Source: Deltaproteobacteria bacterium
Lineage (GTDB): Bacteria; Desulfobacterota; Syntrophorhabdia; Syntrophorhabdales; JANXAF01
Reading direction: 5' to 3'
DNA length: 46,479 nt
Assembly (NCBI GenBank): GCA_026417175.1
Contig: JAOADT010000014.1
Coordinates: 11,519 to 57,997 of the forward strand
In this document: positions 33,712 through 42,670 of the stretch, in pieces
How positions within the stretch are numbered: position 1 is the first letter of the stretch
Layout of the letters: each line of letters starts with the position of its first letter
Made by a program: the position numbers and the translations under genes
Notes under the pieces: model-generated
Told to the model about the DNA's origin: nothing
What the model saw: the letters and a program-made list of their open reading frames with translations, nothing else
Databases searched by the model: none

Positions 33712-34851
33712 ATGATTAAGAGATATTTGCTTGCACCTGGGCCCACGGAGATACCACCGGAAGTTTTATTGAAGATGGCAGAGCCTATTGTACATCATAG
33801 AAATCCTCTTTTTGAGGCGGTGCTTCAAGAAGTGAGGGAAAATCTAAAATATCTTTTTGGAACTAAAAATGAAGTTTTGATTTTTGCATCTTCAGGTACT
33901 GGAGCTATGGAAAGCGCAGTAACCAATGTTCTCTCACCTGGTGACAAAGCAATTTGTGTCAGAAGCGGAAAGTTCGGAGAGCGATGGGCAAACATTTGTA
34001 AGGCTTATGGAGTTGAAACCGTAAATATTGACATTCCATGGGGTGAAGACTTAGATCCGGAAGATATTGAAAAGGCTTTAAAAAAACATCCTGACGCCAA
34101 AGCTGTATACACGCAAGCCACGGAAACGTCCACCGGGGTTAAATTCCCCATAAAAGAGATATCTGATATAGTTAAAAATTATCCCAACACATTAATGGTA
34201 GTAGACGGGATTACCGGTGTCGGTGTCTTTGAGCTTCCTCAAGATGCCTGGAATATAGATGTACTTGTCGCAGGGTCGCAAAAAGCTCTAATGTTACCGC
34301 CAGGCCTTTCCTTTTGCGGAGTAAGCGATAAAGCATGGGAGTTTAATAAAAAATCAAGGCTTCCAAAATTTTACTTTAACTGGCAAAAAGAGTTGGAAAA
34401 TCTCAAGAAGAATCAGACTAACTTTACCCCTGCAATTTCTTTAATAGTTGGACTCAGAGAATCTTTAAGGATGATAAAGCAGGAAGGGTTGGAAAACATA
34501 TATAAACGAATAGATATCCTAGCTCGCGCTACAAGGGAAGGGGCAAAAGCATTGGGGCTAAAGATATTTCCGAAGACACCTAGTCCCGCAGTCACAGCAA
34601 TATGCGCTCCTGACGGTATAGACGGTCAGGAAATATATAAGATTATGTGGAGAAAATACGGTGTCACGGGTGCAGGTGGTCAGGACCAACTTAAAGGTAA
34701 AATATTTAGGATAGCAACACTCGGGTATGCCGATAAGTATGATGTAATAACAGCTCTCTCTGCGCTAGAATTTACCTTAAAAGATCTGGGCTACAAATTT
34801 GAGATGGGGAAGGGAGTTTCAGCTGCTATAAATGTACTTAAAGACCTATAA
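33712..34851 (+). CDS. class V aminotransferase, serine-pyruvate / alanine-glyoxylate type
   Basis: This is a PLP aminotransferase of fold type I, class V. It shows LLAPGPTEIPPEVL, FASSGTGAMESAVTNVL (PLP phosphate), VDGITGVGVFE (PLP aspartate) and K191 in GSQKALMLPPG. At 379 residues it is typical of alanine:glyoxylate or serine:glyoxylate enzymes. Placed directly before serA (15 bases apart) and followed by a HAD phosphatase, it may serve as the phosphohydroxypyruvate aminotransferase in place of SerC. The promoter candidate and an AAGGAGGGAGC site lie upstream. Confidence 0.9.
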   Translation: MIKRYLLAPGPTEIPPEVLLKMAEPIVHHRNPLFEAVLQEVRENLKYLFGTKNEVLIFASSGTGAMESAVTNVLSPGDKAICVRSGKFGERWANICKAYGVETVNIDIPWGEDLDPEDIEKALKKHPDAKAVYTQATETSTGVKFPIKEISDIVKNYPNTLMVVDGITGVGVFELPQDAWNIDVLVAGSQKALMLPPGLSFCGVSDKAWEFNKKSRLPKFYFNWQKELENLKKNQTNFTPAISLIVGLRESLRMIKQEGLENIYKRIDILARATREGAKALGLKIFPKTPSPAVTAICAPDGIDGQEIYKIMWRKYGVTGAGGQDQLKGKIFRIATLGYADKYDVITALSALEFTLKDLGYKFEMGKGVSAAINVLKDL

Positions 34852-34866
34852 AGGAGGAGAGAATAA

Positions 34867-36456
34867 ATGATAAAGGTACTTATAGCAGATGATCTTTCAG
34901 AAAAGGCCATCGAAATCTTGAAGGAAAATGGAATAGACTTTGACGTGAAAACTGGACTTAAGCCTGAGGAATTGAAGGCAACTATTAGGGATTATGATGC
35001 GTTAATCGTCAGAAGTGCAACAAAAGTAACTAAAGATGTAATAGAGGGCGCAAATAGATTAAAAATTATAGGAAGAGCAGGTATAGGGGTTGATAACGTA
35101 GATGTTAACGCAGCAACGGAAAAAGGGATCATAGTTATGAATACCCCCCAGGGTAATGCACTCGCTGCAGCCGAGCACACTATAGCTCTAATTTTTGCTG
35201 CAGCAAGAAAAATTGCTCAGGCTGACAGGTCCATGAAGCAGGGCAAATGGGAAAAAAAGAAACTCGTGGGAGTAGAAATATATGGAAAAACACTTGGCAT
35301 AATAGGAATTGGAAACATAGGATCTTTAGTTGCGGAAAAGGCTCTTGCTCTAGGAATGAGAGTAATAGCCCATGATCCTTATGTGTCTACAGATTACGCA
35401 GAGGCAAAAAAAATAGAATTAGTAGATTTGGACACTTTACTTAAGGAAAGCGATATTATAACTATACACGTGCCTTTAACAAAAGAAACTAAAAACATGT
35501 TGAACAAAGACTCATTCAGCAAGATGAAGGATGAAGTGATCCTAATTAATGTGGCTAGGGGATCAATCGTTAACGAGAAAGACTTATTAGAAGCATTAAA
35601 TAGTGGAAAAGTAGCTTACGCTGCCCTTGATGTTTTTGAGGTTGAACCACCTCCACCGGATCATCCTCTTGTTCTTTCGGAGAAAACGGTCTGTACTCCT
35701 CACCTTGGAGCTTCCACTGTGGAGGCACAAGACAAGGTTGCAGTGGATATAGCAAATCAGATAGTGGAGTATTTCAAGTACGGTGTTATAAAAAATAGTG
35801 TGAATGTCCCGTCTATAAGCATGGAAACGGCAAAACAGATTGCACCTTATCTAAAATTGTCTGAAAATCTTTCTTATTTCTTAGGAACGATCACGGAATT
35901 TCCGATAAAAGAAGTCACGATCCAATATTTTGGAGAAGTATCGAAGCTAGAAACTAAGGTATTGACTCAAGGAATTTTAAAAAACATTTTGTCGCCCCAA
36001 ATGGAAGGTGTGAATTATGTAAATGCTCCGATAATTGCTAAGGCACGAGGCATAAAAGTGATTGAATCGAAAATAGAGGAACATCAAGATTATATGTCTT
36101 TGGTAGTCATAAGTGTGAAGGAAAATGGGAAAGAAAATTCCGTACAGGGTACACTATTGGGGAAAAAGGAACCGAGACTCATTAAAGTAAACAACATTTA
36201 TCTTGAGGCTGATCTCAAGGGAGGAACGTTCTTATTCGTTTACAATTACGACAGACCGGGAGTAATAGCAAGCATAAGCAATGTTTTTTTCAAGCGTGGA
36301 ATAAATATCGGAGGAATGCATTTCGGAAGGGAATCTGAAGGAGGTCTTGCTATCTCGCTTTTGGGTCTTGATAAAGAAATAGATGATTCTGTGATAAAGG
36401 AAATAGAGTCATTGCCAAATATCTTAAAGGTTAAAAGAATAGAGCTTCCTCGATGA
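34867..36456 (+). CDS. serA: D-3-phosphoglycerate dehydrogenase
   Basis: SerA oxidises 3-phosphoglycerate to 3-phosphohydroxypyruvate, the first step of serine synthesis. The 529-residue protein is the long form. It has the substrate domain (LIVRSATKVT, IGRAGIGVDNVD), the NAD loop GIIGIGNIGSLVAEKAL, the catalytic set R (NVARGSIVNE), E (FEVEPP) and H (TPHLGAST), then an intervening ASB-type domain, and a C-terminal ACT domain (FVYNYDRPGVIASISNVF) for feedback by serine. An AAAGGAGG site lies before the ATG. It is flanked by an aminotransferase and a phosphatase, completing the pathway. Confidence 0.96.
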   Translation: MIKVLIADDLSEKAIEILKENGIDFDVKTGLKPEELKATIRDYDALIVRSATKVTKDVIEGANRLKIIGRAGIGVDNVDVNAATEKGIIVMNTPQGNALAAAEHTIALIFAAARKIAQADRSMKQGKWEKKKLVGVEIYGKTLGIIGIGNIGSLVAEKALALGMRVIAHDPYVSTDYAEAKKIELVDLDTLLKESDIITIHVPLTKETKNMLNKDSFSKMKDEVILINVARGSIVNEKDLLEALNSGKVAYAALDVFEVEPPPPDHPLVLSEKTVCTPHLGASTVEAQDKVAVDIANQIVEYFKYGVIKNSVNVPSISMETAKQIAPYLKLSENLSYFLGTITEFPIKEVTIQYFGEVSKLETKVLTQGILKNILSPQMEGVNYVNAPIIAKARGIKVIESKIEEHQDYMSLVVISVKENGKENSVQGTLLGKKEPRLIKVNNIYLEADLKGGTFLFVYNYDRPGVIASISNVFFKRGINIGGMHFGRESEGGLAISLLGLDKEIDDSVIKEIESLPNILKVKRIELPR

Positions 36457-36471
36457 TCTTAAAATAAGAGA

Positions 36472-37122
36472 GTGGCACAGCACAGACTGAAAGCAGTTAT
36501 TTTTGACTTCGACGGTACGCTCGCTCCTTTGAATCTTGACTTCTCTTTTCTTCGAGAAGAAGTGTCAAAGATTGCCTTAAAATATGTCTCAGAGAGTATC
36601 TTAGGTTCACTAAATCATTATCACATTTTAGAGATGATATATGAATTGGAAGGATATCTGGGAGAAAAGGGCAAAATCTTCAGAAAAGAAGCTTTTTCAA
36701 AGTTAAGAGAATTAGAGGTAGAAGCGGCTTCAAAAAAATCTCTATTTTTTTACACCAGAGGTGTTCTAAAGAAACTTAAAGAGACAAATATAATAGAAGG
36801 TATAATTACTCGTACATGTATCGAAGCCGTAGTAACCGTTTTTCCTGATTATAAAAGCTACATACAAGCTGTAGTAACAAGAGATGACGTGACAAGAGTA
36901 AAACCCCATCCCGAGCATGTAATGAAAATACTTAACATTCTGAACATCGTAGCAGAAGAGGCAATTGTCGTAGGAGATCATCCAACAGACATAATAGCCG
37001 GTAACCTAGTAGGCATGAAGACACTTGGGGTTTTAACTGGAAGGACTAAGAGGGAGGATTTTTTGAAAGTTGGAGCAACTTACGTATTCCAAGATATAAG
37101 GGGACTCATAAACTTAATCTAG
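36472..37122 (+). CDS. HAD-superfamily phosphatase, possible phosphoserine phosphatase
   Basis: This haloacid-dehalogenase hydrolase has motif I DFDGTLAP (D12 and D14 region), motif II threonine in EGIITRTC, motif III lysine in TRVKPHPEH and motif IV VVGDHPTDIIAG. The helical cap (about 20-90) is like that of phosphoglycolate-type phosphatases. At 216 residues and 15 bases after serA, it could dephosphorylate phosphoserine, but it is not a standard SerB. The start is GTG 36472. Its end overlaps the small minus-strand gene by 9 bases. A phosphoglycolate phosphatase is the main alternative. Confidence 0.85.
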   Translation: MAQHRLKAVIFDFDGTLAPLNLDFSFLREEVSKIALKYVSESILGSLNHYHILEMIYELEGYLGEKGKIFRKEAFSKLRELEVEAASKKSLFFYTRGVLKKLKETNIIEGIITRTCIEAVVTVFPDYKSYIQAVVTRDDVTRVKPHPEHVMKILNILNIVAEEAIVVGDHPTDIIAGNLVGMKTLGVLTGRTKREDFLKVGATYVFQDIRGLINLI

Positions 37123-37365
37123 GTCATTACTTTTCCGTCTAGTGTAAATTATCCTATACTTTTCCTTGTCCAACTCATAACAAGCCATACACTCCTCATT
37201 GTCACACTCAGATATATCAGATTGTTCCACATCCCAAAGTGGTTCTGTGTGAACTTCGAAGCCTATCTCTTTGTACAATTCAATTATTTCTGAGAGCTTT
37301 GGTTCGCAGGCGACCATTCTCCTTTCCCATCCTTTTTCGATTAGTTCTTTTTCCCTTTTTGTCAT
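37114..37365 (-). CDS. small Cys-containing conserved protein coupled to uxs
   Basis: This is an 83-residue soluble protein of unknown function. The N-terminal half ([20 protein letters not shown]) and [11 protein letters not shown] form an alpha-beta pattern. Cysteines C20, C54, C59 and C62, the last three in [14 protein letters not shown], could bind a metal ion. Its ATG overlaps the stop codon of uxs (ATGA), so it is translated from the same mRNA. It overlaps the HAD gene end by 9 bases. Similar short proteins occur in several anaerobes as far as I recall, but I cannot name the family. Confidence 0.7.
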   Translation of the reverse strand: MTKREKELIEKGWERRMVACEPKLSEIIELYKEIGFEVHTEPLWDVEQSDISECDNEECMACYELDKEKYRIIYTRRKSNDLD

Positions 37366-38387
37366 CCCTTTGTGTATTGCCTTTCTATTATCTTCTCGAA
37401 ATAATCGATAGTTTTCCTTAACCCCTCTTCAAGGGAAAAAACAGGCTCCCACTCCAAGTATTTTCTTGCAAGACTAATGTCAGGACACCTTCTTCTGGGA
37501 TCATCTGGTGGTGCTTTTTTGTGCACTATTTTCGACTTGGAATTAGTGATGTCCAAGATCTTCTTTGCCAAAGAGAGAATATCTATCTCGGTGGGGTTTC
37601 CTAAATTCAAAGGTCCAGGAAATCCGGAAAGTCTCGACTTTGTGTAATCATTTGTAAATTCTCCAACTTCCATTTCGAAATCCATCATCCTGATTAGCCC
37701 TTCTATGAGGTCGTCTATATAACAGAAAGATCTTGTTTGCTTGCCATCGCCATATATTTCTATATCTTCTCCCTTAAGTGCTTTGACTATAAAGTTGCTT
37801 ATTACCCTTCCATCGTTTAAACTCATCTTTGGACCATACGTGTTAAATATTCTGACTACCTTAATATCCACCTTATTTTGTCGCATGTAATCAAAAAAAA
37901 GTGTTTCCGCAACCCTTTTCCCTTCGTCATAGCAGCTTCTTATCCCAATCGGATTTACATTTCCCCAATAGTCCTCCTTTTGGGGATGAATTTCAGGATC
38001 CCCATATACCTCGCTTGTTGAAGCTTGCATAACTCTGGCCTTAACCCTCTTCGCTATACCGAGAACATGTAATGCTCCCAATACATTGACTTTTATGGTT
38101 TTAACAGGGTTATATTGGTAATGAACAGGACTTGCCGGACAAGCCAAATTAAATATCCAATCCACTTCTAATAAAATGGGCTGTGTTATATCATGTCTTA
38201 TAAGTTCAAAACGAGGATTGTTAAGAAGGTGAATGATATTTTCTTTCCTTCCTGTAAAAAAATTGTCAAGGCATAAAACCTCGTGGCCGTCATTTAACAG
38301 TCTTTCACACAGATGGGAACCGATAAAACCTGCACCGCCCGTCACAAGAATCCGCTTAGGTTTATGGTAAGTCCGATATTTATACAC
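37362..38387 (-). CDS. uxs: UDP-glucuronate decarboxylase (UDP-xylose synthase)
   Basis: This is an extended SDR enzyme that turns UDP-glucuronate into UDP-xylose. It shows the NAD loop [24 protein letters not shown], the serine region [12 protein letters not shown], the catalytic YDEGK (Tyr-x3-Lys) and [21 protein letters not shown], all characteristic of the UXS group. A longer loop before PGPLNLGNP ([13 protein letters not shown]) is a minor oddity. The start is GTG 38387, supported by GGGGAG six bases upstream. It overlaps ugd, whose product makes its substrate, by 8 bases. Confidence 0.93.
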   Translation of the reverse strand: MYKYRTYHKPKRILVTGGAGFIGSHLCERLLNDGHEVLCLDNFFTGRKENIIHLLNNPRFELIRHDITQPILLEVDWIFNLACPASPVHYQYNPVKTIKVNVLGALHVLGIAKRVKARVMQASTSEVYGDPEIHPQKEDYWGNVNPIGIRSCYDEGKRVAETLFFDYMRQNKVDIKVVRIFNTYGPKMSLNDGRVISNFIVKALKGEDIEIYGDGKQTRSFCYIDDLIEGLIRMMDFEMEVGEFTNDYTKSRLSGFPGPLNLGNPTEIDILSLAKKILDITNSKSKIVHKKAPPDDPRRRCPDISLARKYLEWEPVFSLEEGLRKTIDYFEKIIERQYTKG

Positions 38388-39708
38388 TTTCTCTCCCCAC
38401 AGATACGTAACGAAAGCCTAATTTTTTCATAGTTCTTGGATTGTATTGATTTCTTCCATCGAAAATGACTGGACTCCTCATCAATTGTTTCATTCTTTCG
38501 AAATCTGGTTCTCTAAACGAAAGCCATTCCGTGACTAAAATTAAAGCATCTGCATCTTTTAACACTTCATATTGATTTGCACCAAATGAGACGTTATCAT
38601 TGCCTCTAAAAAATTCGCTTGCATTTTTCATAGCCCGAGGATCATAGCAGGAACACAAAGCCCCCTCACTAGTAAGAGACTGAATTATAAACAGAGAAGG
38701 AGCTTCTCTTATGTCGTCTGTGTTTGGTTTAAAGGCCAAACCCCATACTGCAAACTTTTTCCTTTTAATTTCTCCTTTATAGAAGTCTTTGATCTTTTCA
38801 ACGAAAATTTTCTTCTGGAGTTCGTTCACTTCTAACACGTCCTCCAAAATTGTTGGTCTGTAGCCTACCTGATTCGCTGTATTAATAAGCGCTCTTATAT
38901 CTTTTGGGAAACACGAGCCTCCAAAGCCCACACCTGGGAACAAAAACTTTGGTCCGATTCTTGAGTCACTCCCTATACCCCTCATTACCATCATCACATC
39001 TGCTCCCAATCTTTCACAGATGTTCGCTATTTGGTTCATAAATGATATCCTCGTGGCAAGCATGCAGTTTGCTGCATATTTTGTCATTTCACTAGATTTT
39101 ATGTCCATCGTGATTATGGGAGCTCCTGTTCTAACAAAAGGTGCGTATAATTCCTTTAAAATTTCTTCCACTCTCGTATTTTCAACACCTATTACTATTC
39201 TTTCTGGTTTCATACAATCTTCTACAGCAGATCCCTCTTTCAAAAATTCTGGATTGGATGCAATATCAAATTGCACATCCACATCTCTTTTTTTTAACTC
39301 TGAATTGATTATATCCCTCACCATAAAACATGTTCCGACAGGCACCGTGGATTTGACCACTATTATTCTGTACTTTTCTAAATACCTACCTATATCTACC
39401 GCTACTTTTTCAATGTATCTTAGATCAGCTGAACCGTCTTTATCTTGAGGCGTATTTACTGCAATAAAGATAATTAATCCGTGATCTATGGCTTCCTTTA
39501 TGTCTGTCGTAAAATGAAGCCTGTTTTCTAAGAGGTTATTTTTTATCAGTTCTTCAAGATGGGGCTCATAAATAGTGGGTGTCCCCTTTTTTAATTTCTC
39601 TATTTTTTCAGCGTCTATGTCCACGATAACAACATCATTACCGGTCTCAGCAAAACATGTTCCTGTGACTAGACCAACATAGCCAGCACCAATTACAGAG
39701 AGTCTCAT
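38380..39708 (-). CDS. ugd: UDP-glucose 6-dehydrogenase
   Basis: Ugd oxidises UDP-glucose to UDP-glucuronate in two NAD-dependent steps. It shows the NAD loop [26 protein letters not shown]-type motif, [33 protein letters not shown] and the catalytic cysteine in [10 protein letters not shown]. The C-terminal [17 protein letters not shown] is typical. At 442 residues it is full length. A GGAGG site precedes ATG 39708. It is the first gene of the minus-strand ugd-uxs-small protein operon and diverges from the glycosyltransferase gene at 39795. Confidence 0.95.
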   Translation of the reverse strand: MRLSVIGAGYVGLVTGTCFAETGNDVVIVDIDAEKIEKLKKGTPTIYEPHLEELIKNNLLENRLHFTTDIKEAIDHGLIIFIAVNTPQDKDGSADLRYIEKVAVDIGRYLEKYRIIVVKSTVPVGTCFMVRDIINSELKKRDVDVQFDIASNPEFLKEGSAVEDCMKPERIVIGVENTRVEEILKELYAPFVRTGAPIITMDIKSSEMTKYAANCMLATRISFMNQIANICERLGADVMMVMRGIGSDSRIGPKFLFPGVGFGGSCFPKDIRALINTANQVGYRPTILEDVLEVNELQKKIFVEKIKDFYKGEIKRKKFAVWGLAFKPNTDDIREAPSLFIIQSLTSEGALCSCYDPRAMKNASEFFRGNDNVSFGANQYEVLKDADALILVTEWLSFREPDFERMKQLMRSPVIFDGRNQYNPRTMKKLGFRYVSVGRESV

Positions 39709-39794
39709 AGTTGTCCTCCGCGGAAAGTTTCAGATTTAATTTTGACTCAGAGAGCGTTTGATTTCAAGGTTTTTTTGGTGTAGATTAGAAAAAA

Positions 39795-40562
39795 ATGGGA
39801 CTCTCGGTATATATGATCGTCTTTAATAATTTAGCGACTATAGAAAGAGCCATAAAAAGTGTTATGGATCTAAAAGACGAGCTGGTGATAGTAGATTCTC
39901 ACAGTACTGACGGTACTACTGAAGTAGTCCTAAAATATGCCGATAAGCTATACCAGCTTGATACGACTGATTTAAGAAAGAAATACCAATTTGCCCAAGA
40001 TTCCTGTAATCAGGACTGGGTTCTTTTTGTAGATGCCGATGAGTGGTTAACCAATGAATTAAAAAGGGAAATAAAAGAAGTTGTATCAAACCCTAAAACA
40101 GAATACGATGGTTATGTAATCCATAGAAGGAATTTATATCTGGGAAGGGAAATAAAGTTTGGAGGATGGTATCCCGATAAAGAGATACGGTTATACAGAA
40201 AGGAAAAAGGCAGGTGGGAAGGCGGGATTCATGCAAAGGTTGTAGTTCAGGGGAAAGTAGGAGAGCTTAAACACAAATATATGCACACACCATATCTTAA
40301 CACGGCCCATCAGATACAGACCATCAACCGTTACTCGGAAGCTTATGCCTGGGATCTGTTTAAATCTCAAAAACGCTTTAATCTGTTTCAAATGCTGACC
40401 CGGCCTTTTTTCAGATTTTTCAGGGACTATTTTTTTAAAAGGGGCTTTATGGATGGAATCCCAGGACTAATAATTGCAGTATCCACAATGTACTACGTCT
40501 TCATGAAGCAGGGGAAACTGTGGGAAATAGAAAACGTGATTTCCAAGGAAGAGAGAGGTTGA
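39795..40562 (+). CDS. family 2 glycosyltransferase, WaaE/KdtX-like
   Basis: This is a cytoplasmic GT-A glycosyltransferase that adds a sugar during LPS-core or capsule synthesis. It has an N-terminal SVYMIVFNN, VIVDSHSTDGT (32-41) and the metal-binding D80-A-D82-E. It then has GGWYPDKEIRLYRKEKGRWEGGIHAKV, a segment typical of the WaaE/KdtX group of LPS inner-core glucosyltransferases. The 255-residue protein has a basic, weakly hydrophobic C-terminus. It starts divergently from ugd with an 86-base gap and is followed by an SDR gene one base later. Confidence 0.9.
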   Translation: MGLSVYMIVFNNLATIERAIKSVMDLKDELVIVDSHSTDGTTEVVLKYADKLYQLDTTDLRKKYQFAQDSCNQDWVLFVDADEWLTNELKREIKEVVSNPKTEYDGYVIHRRNLYLGREIKFGGWYPDKEIRLYRKEKGRWEGGIHAKVVVQGKVGELKHKYMHTPYLNTAHQIQTINRYSEAYAWDLFKSQKRFNLFQMLTRPFFRFFRDYFFKRGFMDGIPGLIIAVSTMYYVFMKQGKLWEIENVISKEERG

Positions 40563-40563
40563 T

Positions 40564-41556
40564 ATGACGAGATTTGAGACTTATAAGGATAAAGAAGTAC
40601 TAATAACGGGTGGCCTTGGATTTATAGGGAGTAACCTTGCAATAGAACTGGTAAAATACGGAGCTAAGGTTACAATTGTCGATAATATGCTTCCGAGACA
40701 GGGCGGAAACCTTTTTAATATAAAGGACATAGAGGATAAAGTTAAAGTAAATTTTTCAGATGTAAGAAACCAGCTCTCGATGAATCATCTGGTAAAAGGT
40801 AAGGACTTCGTTTTTCATTTGGCAGGACAGGTTAACCATGTAGACAGCATGAGGAATCCAATACAGGATTTGGAAATAAACTGTTTAGGTACCCTCGTTT
40901 TACTTGAAGCATTAAGACACAATAACAGGAATGCCAAAGTGATATTTGCTGGTACAAGGGGAGAGTACGGTAAATCAGTAAAACTTCCTGTAGACGAGAA
41001 CCATCCTACGAATCCAAAAGGAATTTATGCAGTCACAAATTTAACTGCAGAAAAGATGGTTCTCGTCTATCATGACATTTTTGGGATTAAGGGAGTATGT
41101 TTAAGAATAACAAATACGTATGGTCCGAGACACCAAATGCAGCATGATGAATACGGGGTTTTCAATTGGTTTATAAGAAAGGCTTTAGATGGTGAAGCGA
41201 TACCTGTATTTGGGGATGGAAAAATATTGAGAGACTTTCTTTACGTGGAGGACCTTGTTGAGTGTATGTTGATGACAGCACTCACGGAAGAAGCTTACGG
41301 TATGGTATTCAACGTTGGAACTGGAATCCCTATCAGTTTCATAGATCTTGCCAAAAAAATTGTTGAAATAGCAGGATCAGGAAGGGTTGAATTCCGAGAA
41401 TTTACAAAAGAAAGAAAAGAGGTGGAGCCCGGCGATTATTACGCTGACATCTCTAGGATAAAAAAGATAGTGAAATGGGAGCCAAAGACCAGTCTAGAAG
41501 AAGGAATAAAAAAGACCATCGAATTTTATAGGAAATATAAAGATCAATATTGGTGA
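40564..41556 (+). CDS. NAD-dependent epimerase/dehydratase (extended SDR), altered active site
   Basis: This is an extended SDR of the nucleotide-sugar epimerase/dehydratase type, with ITGGLGFIGSNLAIEL, FHLAGQVNHVDSMRNP, TNTYGPRHQMQ and VFGDGKILRDFLYVEDLV. The usual Ser/Thr, Tyr-x3-Lys triad is altered: the region after FAGTRGEYG reads Y-A-V-T-N, with Asn where Lys should be. That may mean a different mechanism or a re-placed active site, as in some relatives with GTR-EYG. It has 330 residues. It is followed 4 bases later by a DegT aminotransferase, so the pair may make an amino or deoxy sugar. Product unknown. Confidence 0.88.
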   Translation: MTRFETYKDKEVLITGGLGFIGSNLAIELVKYGAKVTIVDNMLPRQGGNLFNIKDIEDKVKVNFSDVRNQLSMNHLVKGKDFVFHLAGQVNHVDSMRNPIQDLEINCLGTLVLLEALRHNNRNAKVIFAGTRGEYGKSVKLPVDENHPTNPKGIYAVTNLTAEKMVLVYHDIFGIKGVCLRITNTYGPRHQMQHDEYGVFNWFIRKALDGEAIPVFGDGKILRDFLYVEDLVECMLMTALTEEAYGMVFNVGTGIPISFIDLAKKIVEIAGSGRVEFREFTKERKEVEPGDYYADISRIKKIVKWEPKTSLEEGIKKTIEFYRKYKDQYW

Positions 41557-41560
41557 TGAG

Positions 41561-42670
41561 ATGCAAGTTAAATCTTTTAATTTAGAGAGGGATACTGTCG
41601 ACTTAAAAGAGGAACTAAGAAAGGCATTTGAAGAAGTACTATATAGTGGCGAATATATCCTTGGTGAGCAGGTTAAACTTTTTGAAGAAGAGTTTGCTCA
41701 CTATGTGGGCGTTAAACACGGGGTAGGGGTTGGTTCAGGAACCGATGCTTTACGAATAGCAGCATTATCGTTAGGTCTAGAAAAAGGAGACAAATTTGTT
41801 ACAACTCCCAATACGTATGTAGCAACAGTAATGTCCCTTTCGATCATGGGGTTTATTCCGGTATTTTGCGATATCGAACTTGAAAGTTACACAATGGACC
41901 CTAACCAGTTAGAAGAAATTCTTAGAAAAGACAGTAAAATAAAGCTTTGTATTCCAGTCCATCTCTACGGACATCCCGCAAAGATGGACGAGATTAAAGA
42001 AGTTTGTACCAAACATGAAGTACTCATTTTGGAAGATGCTTGCCAAGCTCATGGTGCTCTTTACAAGGGTAGGAAGGTTGGAAGCATTGGTGATGCGTCA
42101 GCTTTTAGTTTTTACCCAACGAAGAACTTGGGATGCTACGGAGACGGAGGGATTATCCTTACGTCTTCCAAAAAGGTGTATGATATGGCTTTAATGCTCA
42201 GAAATTACGGCCAAAGAGAGAAACATTTACACGAAATTGAAGGATTCAATTCCAGACTTGACGAACTACAGGCGGCTTTTTTAAGAAAAAAACTTTCCTA
42301 TCTTGATATTCACAACGAAAAAAGACGACATATCGCATGGTTGTATAAGAAAGAACTTTCCGATTTACCACTTTTACTCCCTCAGGAAGCGGAGTGGGCA
42401 CATCACGTATATCACCTTTTTGTGGTGAGGACCGAAAGGAGAGACGAACTGTTAAGTTATCTTAGGGACCAAGGAATATATACCCTCATTCACTATCCTC
42501 TGCCTATACATTTACAACCTGCATATAAATCCCTCGGATACGCTCCTGGTGATTTTCCAAAAGCTGAAAAAGTCTCGTCCGAGATTCTTTCTTTGCCCAT
42601 GTATCCTTCTTTAAAAGAGGATGAGGTACTCAAAGTCTGTTACGCAATAAGAAAATTCTTCTTGCAATGA
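41561..42670 (+). CDS. DegT/DnrJ/EryC1-family sugar aminotransferase
   Basis: This PLP enzyme aminates a nucleotide-linked keto sugar. It has SGEYILGEQVKLFEEEFA, VGSGTDALRIA, TPNTYVATVMS, LILEDACQAHGA and the Schiff-base lysine in FSFYPTKNLGCYGDGG. FNSRLDELQAAFL and HLFVVRTERRDEL are also typical. At 369 residues it is full length, resembling enzymes that make dTDP-3-amino-deoxy sugars. It follows the SDR by 4 bases and overlaps the first GT4 gene (ATGA). The keto sugar substrate probably comes from a dehydratase encoded here or elsewhere. Confidence 0.93.
   Translation: MQVKSFNLERDTVDLKEELRKAFEEVLYSGEYILGEQVKLFEEEFAHYVGVKHGVGVGSGTDALRIAALSLGLEKGDKFVTTPNTYVATVMSLSIMGFIPVFCDIELESYTMDPNQLEEILRKDSKIKLCIPVHLYGHPAKMDEIKEVCTKHEVLILEDACQAHGALYKGRKVGSIGDASAFSFYPTKNLGCYGDGGIILTSSKKVYDMALMLRNYGQREKHLHEIEGFNSRLDELQAAFLRKKLSYLDIHNEKRRHIAWLYKKELSDLPLLLPQEAEWAHHVYHLFVVRTERRDELLSYLRDQGIYTLIHYPLPIHLQPAYKSLGYAPGDFPKAEKVSSEILSLPMYPSLKEDEVLKVCYAIRKFFLQ

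Noticed and set aside
34727-34734. GCCGATAA, a perfect sigma-28 -10 word, inside the aminotransferase gene
   Set aside because: It encodes Ala-Asp-Lys in a conserved part of the protein, has no TAAA at the right distance, and the same word recurs in coding DNA near 39939.
39020-39448. 142-codon open frame on the plus strand
   Set aside because: It is opposite ugd, which has complete catalytic motifs.
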